From: Cubamyces lactineus
Lineage: Eukaryota > Basidiomycota > Agaricomycetes > Polyporales > Polyporaceae
DNA: 64,000 nucleotides
Assembly: GCA_022376465.1 (NCBI GenBank)
Contig: JACDTU010000006.1
Location: 682,001-746,000 of the forward strand
Direction: 5' to 3'
Positions 25,562 to 37,876 of this stretch are shown here, piece by piece; position 1 is the stretch's first letter, and each line of letters opens with the position of its first letter. The notes below the pieces were generated by a model. The model saw only the letters and a list, made by a program, of their open reading frames with translations. It ran no database searches and was not told where the DNA came from. The position numbers were made by a program, and so were the translations under genes.

Positions 25562-27116
25562 TATATAGCCTTGCATATACAGGGCACAGAATTGTGCCTC
25601 AGTTGGTTGTCTTCCACCGCTATGGTACATATCATACATGTCCACCATAAGCTCACATCTCATGCCCTACATTGTCTAGCTCACATGCATCAGAACTTTG
25701 CAGGTCATGAGCCACAAAACCTAGGCTTGATTCTAGTTGATCTACCTCTGGTTCCTGGTTGCTTCACTCAAGACATTCTGCACCCACAAACATGTGTATA
25801 TATCTTATTTTCTTTCTCATGTTGCTCATGTCTGCTTTGTTGTTAAACTGCTCACTCCCAATAGCCTCATTCTTGTGACCAAGGTATGATAGGTATCTCA
25901 CAGACTTGAGATTTTTTTTACAGATTCTATTTCTTTCTTGTACTACACCACGGTTGTAGACTCCAGGATTTTAGTTACATCCTTGTGTGGTGTGTGACAG
26001 ACTTCTCAGAATATTCATGTACTAGCCAAGACTTTCAAGTGTGTATTATTCACTTACTGTATCATTTGTGGATGTACAGTTGCTTTTGTGCAGCCAACCA
26101 CAGTGCATAGTAGCACTGTTATGCTTTTGAGTGCGGCTCTTGAACTATTAAGCCTTAAGATTTTGATGGATGAAAAGCTTGTATGGTGACTCACAGAACT
26201 ATTATCTTGATAATGATAATGGGAAGGCTGTATCACCATCTGTTGTAGCCCTGAAGTGTTACAAACTGTTAAACTGCCATGATAAGGCTACATTACAAAC
26301 TGTTAGTGTTTGTGACATGTTACGAAGCTCTGCTGGACTGCCCAGTGGCTGCCTAACATGGTAGGCAAGGCTGGGAGAGCTGCTATCAGCTCCCCAGGCT
26401 TATATCTCTACTGATAAGGCTCTCTGCCAATCTTATCAGCACTCTTGGCTGCCTTGCTTCCATTCCCATTGGCACTTTTGCACTTCAGCTCTCTTGGCAC
26501 TTGTTCTGCTTGACCTCCATACTGGATACTCTGGGACCTCCACCCCAGGCTCAAAACTTGCTCAATCCAGACAAAAATAGGCGCATTATAATCGCATTTT
26601 CAGGGTGTATAAGTCTGTATAATACAATTTCACAAAGGTATGTTACTGATAATTCTATAGTGGGTACAGAAGTGGGCCCTAGGTGACAGAAAAAGGCAGG
26701 TTGCATGGCCATTTCTTGTCAAGTGGCCAAATAAAGTATACCTCCGGATTTTCCTTGTCAGAGGCTTTCAAATGAGCCCCTGGTGAGAGGAAACAGCTGA
26801 CTGGTTGTGGAGATAGAGGATGTCCTCTCCAAGTAGGAGAAGGCCTCTTCATATTGTCCATATTTTGCTCAATGGTGGGCATATTCACATGTTTAAGGGC
26901 TTATACTAATTTTAGCACTATGTACTATAGGTTACATGGGCTTTCTGCATGGTATACATGTGAGATACAGAGCAGGAGGGGCAGGGAATGGCTCAGCCAC
27001 ACCCACTTTACTTGCCCTGTAGCTTGATCATTTCTCAACGCCTCTGGACCAAATGAAGATTCCTAAAATATGGCTAACAAAGGCTTTTAAATGAGCATCT
27101 GGTGAGAGGGAACAGT
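25562..27116. other. AT-rich repeat debris after the Tc1 element
   Basis: No gene. Contains the chimeric LTR relic listed separately. A 36-bp near-identical direct repeat (GGCTTTCAAATGAGC... type) occurs at about 26764 and 27083, 319 bp apart, the second copy abutting the start of the non-coding repeat at 27117. Confidence 0.5.
25940..26187. repeat. Chimeric LTR relic of the Ty3 family
   Basis: 26117-26187 matches the head of the LTRs elsewhere in this window (TGTTATGCTTTTGAGTG, then CTATTAAGCCTTAAGA). The preceding 25940-26116 instead matches the same LTR family in inverted orientation, comparable to 38817-38960 (TGTACAGTTGCTT, GCAGCCAACCACAGTGCA). Two oppositely oriented LTR fragments therefore meet at 26116/26117. 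Heavily diverged. Confidence 0.65.
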
Positions 27117-29247
27117 GATGTGCATGTTGCCTGGCTAGGCTCAGAAGAGCAAACTCGCACCTTCGCTAATTGTGCCCTCCAGCTACCTCTTGTGCTAGCA
27201 GCCCTTGCACGAAGACTCTCTCTCTCTTGTACTGTCTGGCGAAGCCTCTGCTTCTTCTCATGTGACTCTGCAACTTCCCTCAGTGACTCCCCCTTTGCAA
27301 CTCCCTTCCATTCTGAGCTGGGGCATCTTGCAGACACATCCTATTTCCTTGCGAACACACTACTCCTCCCACAAAGGCACCACCTCTCTTGCGAACACTT
27401 TGCTTTGCTTACGGACTGTCTGCCCTTCTTGACAGGCTATAGCAAGCCAGCAAAAGGCAGTGAAGATGGCACTATATCATTTGCGAGGCAACCCCAAGTC
27501 TATAGGAATGTGCTAGAGAGTTGCACAGTTTGCTAGCCTTGCGATGCACCCACATGGGCTTGTTAGGCGCTGGCAGACTTGTAGCATGGGTCAGCCATGT
27601 AAAATACATGCCCTGGGCATCTAGACACAACTGAGAACTTCACCCCCTTTCCCCACCATACCACATATGCCTACTTCTCTTTCCTACCGTTAGAGTCTTT
27701 CAGCTGTAAACCCTTCTTCCATGAATACATCCTCCGCTAATCTATAACTTGACATTCTACAAATTTGTTGTCTGCGAACTGCAAACCCTGTGACTGTGAA
27801 CTCTGCAACTGCAAATCTTGCAAATTCTGCAAAAGTGCAAACTGCGAACAGTGAAGACAGTGAATGTTACACTTTTGAGTGTGACTCTTAAACTATCAAG
27901 CCTTAAGACGTCAATGAATAGAGAGCTTGTTTCTATTCAATTACTAGCCCTAGCTTTTGGAAGATAAGCACATAGTAACTTGTTCAGTTGAAAGCGAGTT
28001 AACCAGCAATCTGAGTTTGTAATTCATGAAGTTCAAATGAAAGCTCGTAGATCTCAGAGTTCAACTGAAAGCTGAGGGTCGCTCTGGGGTGTCACCTCTT
28101 ATATACATGTACAGAAAGTAAAGAGAGGAATGTTCTAGCGTATTCAAGGACTTTCTGGTACGTTGTAGTCAGCACTAGTTGAATCTACTACCACTGTGGC
28201 AGTGCTGCTGTGCACTGCAGACTGCTGTGCAGAAGCAATTGTGCATCTCTATATTTTGAGTGTAAAGTAAGTGCTAGAAAGTCCTAGCTGAGATGAGAAC
28301 ATTCCTGGACTAAAGAACAATAGCTACAGTCCTAGAGTCCACCATATTTGTATTGTACAGGGAATGAAGCACAAGTCCATAACTAATCATAAAGTTCATG
28401 ACCCACCAATTGTACGTTTGTAACAGTGAACCTACAAAACTTGCAACCCTTGCAAGTTTAAAGTGCAAAGCTGCAAGTGCTACATCAGCAGGATTGTGAG
28501 AGTCATTTGTGCAAAAGCTAGCTGCATTCCTCACCTTTCTCCCATATACTTAGTGACTTCTGTGAACCTGCAAACCACAAACCTGCAATGCTTGTGATTG
28601 CCAAGTCTATGAAATTGCAAAGCCTGTGAATTGCAAGGCTAGCAGTGCTCCCCTCCCTCCCTTTCCATTCAGCGAACCTACAACACCCTCTCTCATCCTC
28701 TCCCATCACTGTACCCTTTGCGAGGTTAGGCAACTCAGATTCCCTTCCTCCATACCCTTAGGGTCTTCCGCTTGCGATATTTACAACCTGCAAAATCTGC
28801 AAAATCTGCAAAATCTGTGAACTGCAACCTGCAACCTTCAACCAGTGAGTAACTTGCAAACACTTGCCAAACTCCATGGAACTATGCATAGACGACAGGT
28901 GTGAAACATGTGTCTGTAGTGCCATGTCAGGCAGATCATGAGAAGTCTAGCACGAAATCTTGTGCTCCCTTTTGTCCCTCTGTTTCCTTCCTCTCCTGCA
29001 AAACCTGTAAGCTTACTTCCTGCACTCTCTCCCAGCTCAACCCCCTTTGCAAAGGCCAGCCAACCATCCCTACCCACTCCCTTCTGGTCCTAGGCTTCAC
29101 TACGGTTTGTGCTAGTCACAGGGCACCCAACTCCAACCTCCCCCTCTCCTCCGTGTCCTTTCCCCTCTCCCCACCAGCAGGCCTTAACCTACAAAGGCTT
29201 TTGGCCTGAGTAGTATCCTTCCCTTATGGGTGGGTTAGACACTTCAA
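27117..29247. repeat. Non-coding repeat family, copy A (CpG-depleted, split by a solo LTR)
   Basis: Aligns by eye along its length to 61305-63288: same start (GATG[C/T]GCATGTTGCCTG), shared middle blocks, same end (GGGTGGGTTAGAC then CTTCAA). It lacks about 480 bp present in copy B and has gained the 561-bp solo LTR at 27865-28425. Differences between copies are mostly C/T and G/A, and copy A has usually lost the CpG that copy B keeps. No coding frame is supported. Rich in degenerate TGCAAA/TGCGAA words. Confidence 0.75.
27865..28425. mobile_element. Solo LTR with perfect 5-bp target duplication
   Basis: 561 bp from TGTTAC to GTAACA, flanked on both sides by GTGAA (27860-27864 and 28426-28430). 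It contains a TATATACATGTACAG promoter-like stretch and matches the LTRs of the Ty3 element at 32066-38172. No internal sequence remains, as expected after LTR-LTR recombination. Confidence 0.9.
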
Positions 29248-29965
29248 CAGACCACAGGATGTCGAGTTGTGCTGGGGTCCCCTGCAGGACCAGGCCAGCT
29301 CAACATTCTGGTGCCAATACTGTCCAGTTTCACATAAATAGCAGCTTAAACAAAAGGTGATATTCTCTATACTATAGAAAGTATATTTAAATGGCTGGAA
29401 ACATGTTGATGCAGAGCAGAGAAGTGTTATGACCCATGCTTCCACTTTCATTTTTGGACACAACTTGGCTTTTTTTATAATTAACTCTGCATTTTCCAGA
29501 TTTAACTCCAGACCTAACTTTGAACTTTACCCCAGACTCAACTCTGGACTCTTTTACTCTGCATTTAACCCTGCATTTCCAGACATAACTTCAGACATAA
29601 CTCCGGAAATAACTCTGAACGTAACTCCAGACGTAACTCTGGAGGTATTCCAACTCCTTACTTTCTTACTCCTTCCTTTGATCCAGGTTGACCCCCTGAC
29701 TTTTGTGTCTCAGATAATCCTCATGGATGTACATATTGCTGACTGAGCTATCAGTAGGATCTTATCTTTTGGCACTTAGTTTCCATACTTTGTTCTGTTC
29801 TTTTCTAGTCTGCACATCTCTTATTATTCTTCTCCAGTTTCTGACTACATATAAATACTACTCTGGAACGTAGTAGCTACTCAGTTTGGATACTTGTTGC
29901 TACCTATTACATTCTGAATTCTATCTCCACCTTCGCTCCTTGTCTGACCCTAACTCTGACACTGC

Positions 29966-30119
29966 AACTCCTACTCCTACTCCTACTCCTACTCCTACTC
30001 CTACTCCTACTCCTACTCCTACTCCTACTCCTACTCCTACTCCTACTCCTACTCCTACTCCTACTTCTACTCCTACTCCCACTCCCACTCCCACTCCCAC
30101 TCCCACTCCCACTCCTACT
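29966..30119. repeat. ACTCCT hexanucleotide microsatellite
   Basis: About 25 units of CTACTC, shading into CCCACT variants after 30075. In the plus frame it would read Thr-Pro repeats, but no supported gene surrounds it. Confidence 0.95.
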
Positions 30120-31404
30120 TCAACTCTTTGTCCAAAATTGAGGTTATCCTAGAAGGTTCTCAGGTGCATTGCCAATAGCTTCGCCAAAGTCCTCCTTCCT
30201 GCTGCACTTCCATCTGGACTTGTCCCTACCTCCAAATCACAAAACTCTGGACCTCTGGACTTCCCAAACTCTGGACTTCTAAACTCCGGACTCCCGGGCC
30301 TCCAAACTCCAGACCTCCAGACTTCAGGAACTCTGAAGCCCAACCTCCTTAGCTTCAGACTTATGCCAGCACATTCCTAACAGGAAGGGGGAGAAGTGGC
30401 TGAGCCACATCCCCCTTGTCTGCTCTATAGTGCATGCAGTGTCTATTGTATTGAGATGCAGATGGTATCACCAGAAAGCTGCATTTAGCAGCTTTCTGAC
30501 AGTACCATATTGAACCTGATGCATTCACTGGTTGCCCCAGGATGCAGATGCCATCCTGCTCCTATGTGCCCTAGCATTCACTCAACTCTCCTTCATTCTG
30601 ACAGGATGAATGCACTGTGTCGACCCCCTAAACTAGTAGTATTATATAGAATGTACATTTGTACTCAATTCCAAGCCAATACAACAAGTTTCCATATCTA
30701 TACACCTAATACATGAGCCAACTGTATGCACCCAATGGTGTCTTAATGCTAGTCTCAAGGGTCTCAAGACACGTCTTAAAGCCTAACATCTGATGGTGTC
30801 TTGACATATATCTTACAGCGTCTTAAGACACATCTTAAAGCAATGTTTTGACATATTTTTAGACACTATCAGACACTCTAAGACGTGTTCCAATACACTA
30901 TAATATGTGTCTTGCATTAGCAAAAGGGTATGTATGCTTACATACACAGTCAGAATTAGTTTCATGTGAGCAAGTGTTGCAGATGCAACCTCATGAGGAA
31001 ATACATTGCCTTGTCACTGCAACTGAACACTGGTAGTTTGTCAACCATTAGGCACTCATTCTATACTATGCCTCACGCTGAAAAGGACAGACCTGCAAGG
31101 CAATTGTAGTCAATGCAAGGTTATCTTTGCAACACTGGACAATTTATACAAAGGATTAGGCAACTAGGAGAAAAAATGTGTCCAGGTGTTCATACCGCTT
31201 CAGTGCTTTCCTTATTTGAGAAGCTTGGCTGGTTCATGCATCAGAAAACATGCAGATTCATGTGTACAAATCCCATCTATTATGTCTGTCAAAAGAGTAG
31301 ATACTCTAAAACATGAGCAAAGGGGCAAATATATATAGCATCACAGGAAGCAAACTGCAGAGGCCGGTGCCCATACAAGGGCCAGAGAACATGGAAGGAC
31401 TGTG

Positions 31405-31632
31405 CAAGCAAGTATAGGATGTGAGAAGGCATAAGAGGATGCAAGAGAATGTGAGAAGGTGCAGGAGGACACGAGAATCCACAAAAGGACATGATCAGTT
31501 GCAAGAGAACATGAGCAGTTGCAAGAGGATGCAAGAAGGTGCAAGAGGGCATGAGAGAATGTGAGAGAAGGTGAGAGGACGTGGGAGGACGTGGGAGGAT
31601 GTGAGAAGAGTCATGAGAGAATGTGAGCGTAC
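31405..31632. repeat. Degenerate purine-rich minisatellite
   Basis: Repeated 10-12-bp words of the types GTGAGAGAAT, GTGCAAGAGG and GGACGTGGGA, about 20 imperfect units. Confidence 0.75.
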
Positions 31633-32065
31633 GTGGCACAAGATAAATAAGACGAGGACGTGAGACTTACCGGTCTTCAGGATGCTGCTGGTGCACCCTG
31701 CTTTGCAGCAGCCTTTTGCACTCTTTTCCTTACACTGATGTGTGTGCAGCTCCTCTGCAATAGTGATGGGCCCACTTCTGCCTATGAGGCAACCTACACC
31801 TCAAGCGTTGGTGGCATTGGTGATGTCTGTGAGCAAAGGGGGATTGTCATCAGTACACTCTGCATGAACGATGACTGTACACATACCTCTGCCACTGTGC
31901 AAGTGTCTCGCAACACCATTCTGATTCTGGGTTTAAGAACAGAGTCATGAGCTCCTTATAGAGCCCATGGCCGTCAAATCCACCAATGTTGACTGTTGAC
32001 CAAGTTGTTTGGCTAGTCAACTCATATTGAACCTGACAGGAGGGGGGGTGAGTAGAGAGTGGCAA

Positions 32066-32585
32066 TATTACACTTTTGAGCGTGAATTCCAAATAAGACG
32101 TCAATGAATAGAGAGCTTGTATCTATACAATTACTAGCCCTAGCTTTTCAAAGATAAGCGGGTAGTAACTTGTTCAGTTGAAAGCAAGTTAACGAGCAAC
32201 ACAAGTTTGTAATTCGCGAAGAGACTGAAAGCTGAGGGTTGCTCTGTGGCGTCGCCTCTTATATACATGTACAGAGACCAAAAAGAGGAATGTTCTAGTG
32301 TATTCAAGGACTTTCTGGTACATTGTAGTCAGTGCTAGTTGAACCTAGTACCACTGTGGCAGTGCTGCTGTGCACTGCGGGTGGCTGCGCAGAAGCAACT
32401 CTGCACCCCTATATGGTGAGTATAGAGTAAGTGCTAGAAAGTCCTAATTGAAATGAGAACGTTCCTGTCCTAAAGAACCGTAGCTATAATCCTAGAGTCT
32501 GCCATATCTGTATAGTACAGAGAACATAGCACAAGTCCATAACAAATCATGAAGTTCATGACCCACCAATTGTACGTTTGTAACA
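32066..32585 (-). repeat. 3' LTR of the Ty3 element
   Basis: 520 bp. Relative to the solo LTR it lacks about 30 bp near the head and a further block in the middle. Ends TTTGTAACA at 32585. Confidence 0.85.
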
Positions 32586-33272
32586 TTTATCAACGGTGCT
32601 GAGCTCAAGATGATTGAGCTCCAGAAGTAAATCAAAAGACTCGACCTCAGAGCAAGGCGAGTCGGAATGAGAAGAGATGAGGGAGGGAGTAGACTCCTCA
32701 ACTGGAGTCAGATCCCACTTGATAGCCTCCTTCTCTAGGTCAGGGGTGGAGACCTTCAAAGGGTCTGTCAAGGGAGTGGACCATCCTCCAGAGTGTTCCT
32801 CATTCTTGTCTTTATCCTCATCCAAGGAATCCACTCTAAAAGACTTCTGGTAGTCATCGAGACATGTAGGCCAGAAAATGTGCCCCCAGTTCTGGGTACT
32901 ATGCTGGTTGCGAAGTGGCATGAGATCCAAGAGAACCTCTGCGACCTGGGGGTTAGCAAGCATAGACATGACTTTCTCTGCTGCTTGGATCACCGCTTGG
33001 TAGGCCTCGCTCGCGACTTGAACCACCTTCTTCTTTTCCGACTTGGGCGCCGGCGTTCTCTTGTTGTACTTGAGGAGAACGGCATACGAGGGAGTGGCCC
33101 TAGCCAGAGCACGATAGACGTCGATGAGGTCCTTGACCTCAGGGAGATGGGAGACCCTAGCCTCGACATGGCTATAGAGGTCGGGATGGACGATAACCCA
33201 GCCAGTATGATTGGCGAGGGTATCTTTGTCGTGAATAGAGACTGTGTGTTGAGGAAGATGATTGTAGAGCAC
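32556..33272 (-). CDS. Extra open frame downstream of Ty3 integrase
   Basis: A 238-codon open frame lies between the integrase end and the 3' LTR and runs a few codons into that LTR. It contains QHTVSIHDKDTLANHTGWV, a helical segment EAYQAVIQAAEKVMSMLANP, a phrase NWGHIFWPTCLDDYQKSF, and an acidic Ser/Thr-rich tail. I do not recognise it. It stays open over 700 bp while the neighbouring gag-pol is riddled with stops. It is not a chromodomain. It may be the C-terminal end of pol or a separate accessory frame. Confidence 0.45.
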   Translation of the reverse strand: MLYNHLPQHTVSIHDKDTLANHTGWVIVHPDLYSHVEARVSHLPEVKDLIDVYRALARATPSYAVLLKYNKRTPAPKSEKKKVVQVASEAYQAVIQAAEKVMSMLANPQVAEVLLDLMPLRNQHSTQNWGHIFWPTCLDDYQKSFRVDSLDEDKDKNEEHSGGWSTPLTDPLKVSTPDLEKEAIKWDLTPVEESTPSLISSHSDSPCSEVESFDLLLELNHLELSTVDKCYKRTIGGS

Positions 33273-36200
33273 CGTTTGCCCTTCATGAATGATGTCTCAA
33301 GCCCTCAGTGAAGCAACATTCAGTGAGATGAGTATAAGTGTACACCATTGTGAAGATATGAAAATTGTTGAGAAAATTCAAAGAGATATAATTTGAATGT
33401 GACCAGTCCCAAGACCTTGACGATTGTGAATGGTCCCACTTGTTTTGGAATTAACTTAGGGTTAGCCTGAGGTTCTTTGTGTCAAAATGAACCTTGTCTT
33501 CTTGCTTCAGCAGGGAGCCTTTTTGACATTGCTGTGGCTGCTTGAGCATATACAGTGATTGTATTCTCCCTGGCTTTTTAAAGACTTTGAAGCCTCTGCT
33601 CCGTACTTGGATGCTTTGGGGTTGTTCTGACAGTCCCAACAGCCTCTGGCTGAAATCCATAGAGGAGTTCAAAAGGGGATTTTCCCGTGACAGAGTGTGT
33701 CTGCTGATTATGCGCGAATTCAAATTGAGGCAGCAGTTTGGCCCAGGTATCCGGATTGTTAGCACAGTAGAGTCGAAGTGCTAAGTCGAGTTCTTGATTG
33801 ACTTGTTCTGTTTCCCCATCCGTTTGCGGATGTTAGGCTGCACTAAGCACAGTTTCGATTCCTAGGCTATTGTGTAATTCTTTGAATGCCTTGGATACGA
33901 ATTGCGGTCCTCGATCTTAAATAATCTTTGCGGGTAATCTGAACCTGCAATATACATCTCTTTGCAGAATATCCATGGCTCCTTCAGCTGTAATATTCTT
34001 TGTGCAGGGAGAGAATACTGCTGCCTTGGATACATCATGGTCGACTACCACTTGGATGGCATTAAACCCATCTGACTCTGGTAAATTGATGATATAATCC
34101 ATAGTGATTGTCCGGAAAGGCCTAGTATCCCCACTATGTTAAATGGGAATTAAACCTGGTTTGAGAGGATATGTATTGACCTTGCATGTTTGACAAGCCG
34201 CGCAACCCTTGACATATTGCATGATGAATTTTCACATGCCAGGCCACATATATTCCTGCTTAACCAAGTTGTAGGTCTTCTGGACTCCTGGGTGTCCCAT
34301 GATCAGCGCATCATGATACAACTTGATTATATCATGGTACAACTGATTATCTGGTGGAACATATACTCTGTTCTTGTACAGAAGTATTCCATCATCATCA
34401 GACCAGTCTTCTGATTTGCCGAACCCCAGGCGTTTGGTAGCCTTTCCTTTTAGAGTAATGTACTCCACTACCAAGGTATCCCGTAGTTTGCTATCCCTAA
34501 TGCACTCTTCAAGCTCGACATTGATAGCCTTGACAAACAATTCTGGTTCTAGGACAACAATGTCCTTGTTGTCATTCCCCCCCCCCCCCCCCATCATGCC
34601 CTGATCTCCGAGAAAGGGTGTCTGCTTGGGTGAGGGATTTTCCAGGTTGGTGCTTGATTGCAATGTTGAATTCCAAGAGGAATAAATGCCATCAAGCCTG
34701 TTTACGATTCAACTTCTGCGCTGTACGGAAGTACGTCAGATTTTTGTGATCTGAGGGAATTTCCACAGGATTAGGGTTAGGTTAGTGTAGAAAATGTTGC
34801 CATGCTTCAAGAGCTCGAACAATGGCTAACAATTCTCTATCATAGATCTGATAGTTCCGTTCTGCAGGAGTGAAGGATTTGGACAAATAGGCACATGGAT
34901 GCCATTGTCCATCTTCTCCTTGCTGTCGTAGTACAGCACCTGTTGCAACCTTAGATGTGTCACACTCTATTTGAAACAGTTTCTCCGGATACAGGATTTG
35001 CAGGATCGGTTCTTCCGTAAACCATTTCTTGAGTGTCTCAAATGCTTCTTGACAATCTTGAGACCATACAAAGGGCTTGTCCTTCTTCGTTAATTCCGTG
35101 AGGGGTCGAACTATCTTGGAATAATCTCAAATGAATTGTCGGTAAAAATTCCTGAACCCTAGGAATGCTTGGACTTGCTTTACCATCTTCAGTGGCTCCC
35201 ACTCAACAATTGCCTTCAGTTTGATGGGATCCATAGCGACTACTCCTGGCTGGATAATTGATTCTAAGAATTTGACTTCTTGCCTATCAAATTCACATTT
35301 TTCTGCCTTGAGGAATCAATTGCTGTCTTAGAGCTGTTGTAAGGCTCTCCTTGTCCTTTCGTGATGTTCTTCGACATTGTTCAAAAATATTAGGATGTCA
35401 TCCATGTAAATGACCATCCATCCTTCCTGGAGCATATCTCAAAAGATGTCGTTCATCATGTTTTGGAATGTTGCCGGTGCGTTGCACAATCCAAAAAACA
35501 TGACTGTCGGTTCGAACAATCCACTTGGTGTAATAAACGCAGCTTTCCACTCATCACCCTCCTTGATGCGAACATTATTGTATCCTGCTCGCACATCAAG
35601 TTTGGTGAATATTGTGGCCCCCTTCAGCCAATCAATAATGTCACTAATGAGCGGCAAAGGGTATGCGTTTTTCACTGTTCCCTCATTAAGAGCCCGGTAA
35701 TCTTGAACCGGTCGAAGACTCCCATCTTTCTTGGTGACAAAGAAAAATGGCGAGGCTAAGGAAGACTTGGATTTTCGAATGTATCCTTTCTCGAGATTTT
35801 CCGCAATGAACTTGTCGAGTTCTTCACGTTCCGTGTAAGTCAACGGGTAGATCTTCCTCCATGAACCTTTGGTGTTATAATCGAAGTCCTTCTTGAATTC
35901 GATTGCGTGGTCCCATGGTCTCGAGGGTGGAAATCTACTTGCTGCCTTCTTCTCAAAGACCTGTCAATAGTCCTTTACAAAATCCGGCAGGATTTCGTCC
36001 AAGGTCTTTTCCTTCTGGACCTTCTTCGCTGCGATAGCGATCTCCGTAGACTTATTAATCTTTCGGATTTTCTTCTTGCGATACCATTGTTCAATGGTTC
36101 TCGAAGGATTGAACGTAAGTCTTTCGGAGTCTGGGTCTTCGTCGTCCTCATCTGGCAGAGCACGCATAAATGAGATGACCAAATCTTGATTGAGAGGCTT

Positions 36201-37816
36201 GACTGGGAAGTTCCATAGCATTCCCTTGGGTGGGTCATGTTCGCATTGGTATTTATGAATTCGCTGTTCCTTCTTGATAATATCTGGCTTGAAAGTGACT
36301 CGGCCACTTTCCCAGTCGATATTAGGATTATATCTGCAAATTCATGGCATGCCAAATAGGGCATTGTCCTGTCCAATGCTGGCAACATACCAATTGGTCG
36401 AAAGTTTCTTTCCTTGAATATTGAAAGTTCCTTCCACCCAATGGGTAATGGTTCCCATACTATTGACGCTATCATCCGCATTCCGGAAAGTCAGAGTTTT
36501 GGGTAGTCTGACTGTCAGAAGATTGTACTTGTCTACAATCTTTTTGTTGATGATAACTGCATCCGCACCCGTGTCATTGAGCCCTTTGATTTTGACGGCT
36601 TTGTCCTGAACTTGCATGTAACCGGGTATAAGCAGAGCACTCCGTCTCTGCTCCGTATTTATTACAATAGTTACATGCAGTTCCTTTGGCAAGTCAGGCA
36701 TCGAGTCTGCTGCCTGCCTAAAAACCCGTCTCAAAATCTGTAGCTCTGAGTGCGTTAATAGAAATATTGTTCTCTTAATCTTCGCTTTCTTCATCCAAAA
36801 CTTCCTCAGTCTCGTCCTCCAAATCCTCCTCTGTAACCTGTTGGACCTTCCAACTAACAGGTTTACCAGGTTTCTTGGGTTTGGAAGGACAGTCCCTAGA
36901 AATATGCTCCGGCTTCCTGCACCAGAAACATAATCCCTTGTCTTGCAACTCTTGTCTTTCCTTGACAGAGAGTTTGTTAATGTCGAGCGAGTCGTCCTCA
37001 ACATTAACTATCTTGATGTTCTTTTTCATCCTTGAAGTTTGCGCCTTTCTTCCTTTGCGATTGGCCACAATTTTCTCCGTAAGATGGTAACTATGGTCAA
37101 TCTCCTTTGCTCAAGTCATTCACTTCTCGATGTTCATTGGTGGAGGATTTGATATGGAAATCGTCCTCAACAAATATTCTGGAAGCACATTCCTGTAGAG
37201 AGCGAGTTGCGCTGCCGAGTCCAGAATATTTCCTTTAAGGGCCAGATCCATAAATCAAGCATTGAACTCATTAACTGAAGAGTAGTCTTTAAGTTGAATC
37301 GTTGTGAGATTGACCATAGAGTTGTCAACCATCCACTGGAGCGAAAGCAAGCAAGAAATTTTTCTTGAAGACCGCCCAAGAGTCAAATCTTCGGAACTCT
37401 CCTGGTCTAATTTCTTCTTCAGCTCGCTGGATAGTAATATCCTTCCAGTAGTTTATATTATCCCCTTCCATAAAGGATAAGGCCGTCGCCACTTTCATGT
37501 AGTCATTGACAAAGTCGTGGGGTCTTGCTGTGAACAGAAGGAACAATTGATTGAGGAAGGACCTAGTTTCGTTCCAGTCTCCAGTAAAGATCTCTGGGTC
37601 CTTGCCTTTTCCTTGTCTCTGTTCCTGCGGCATATTATTTCCTGGGGAATTTCCTGGTTGTCCAGGCAGATCAGGGTCTGGGCCTTGTCCCGGTGGTCCT
37701 CCTCCTTCTGGTGGATAAGGACTTTGTGGTCCTCCTCCATCTGAAGGTTCAGGATCGGGTCTGCCTCCAGGCCTACTAGGTCCGCCTCCTCCTCCGCCTC
37801 CGGAAGGATTAGCCAT
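32586..37816 (-). pseudogene. Ty3 gag-pol, multiply interrupted
   Basis: Reading the minus strand from the ATG at 37816: a Gly/Pro-rich gag start, the capsid-like stretch FTGDWNETRSFLNQLFLLF, a zinc knuckle CFWCRKPEHISRDC near 36910, and an aspartic protease with DTGAD near 36565. The reverse transcriptase covers about 35860-35260 ([30 protein letters not shown] near 35390). RNase H lies near 35000-34700. Integrase follows with its HHCC zinc region near 34340-34190 (MGHPGVQKTYNLVK, CAACQTC), the catalytic TMDYIINLPES and DRGPQFVSKAF, and a GPFTIVKVLG C-terminal fold near 33440. The frame is broken by many stops and shifts. No chromodomain is visible. Confidence 0.9.
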
Positions 37817-37876
37817 TTCTCCAGAACATGATGTCACCCTTGGGGCTCGTCCACTGGATGAAGACCCAAATGTCCC

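Larger units (their letters stand above)
29248..32065. other. Simple and degenerate tandem repeats, no gene
   Basis: 2.8 kb of low-complexity sequence. At 29480-29650 and again at 30235-30345 the phrases AACTCCAGAC and CTCTGGAC recur in degenerate form. At 29966-30119 there is an ACTCCT microsatellite. At 30742-30905 GTCTTAAGAC-like words recur. At 31405-31632 a GTGAGAGAAT/GTGCAAGAGGA minisatellite occurs. Frames here only translate the repeats. Confidence 0.7.

Noticed and set aside
29886..30152. Thr-Pro repeat protein
   Set aside because: The frame only translates the ACTCCT microsatellite; nothing around it looks coding.
31289..31639. 116-codon minus-strand frame rich in Ser, His and Leu
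   Set aside because: Translation of a degenerate minisatellite.
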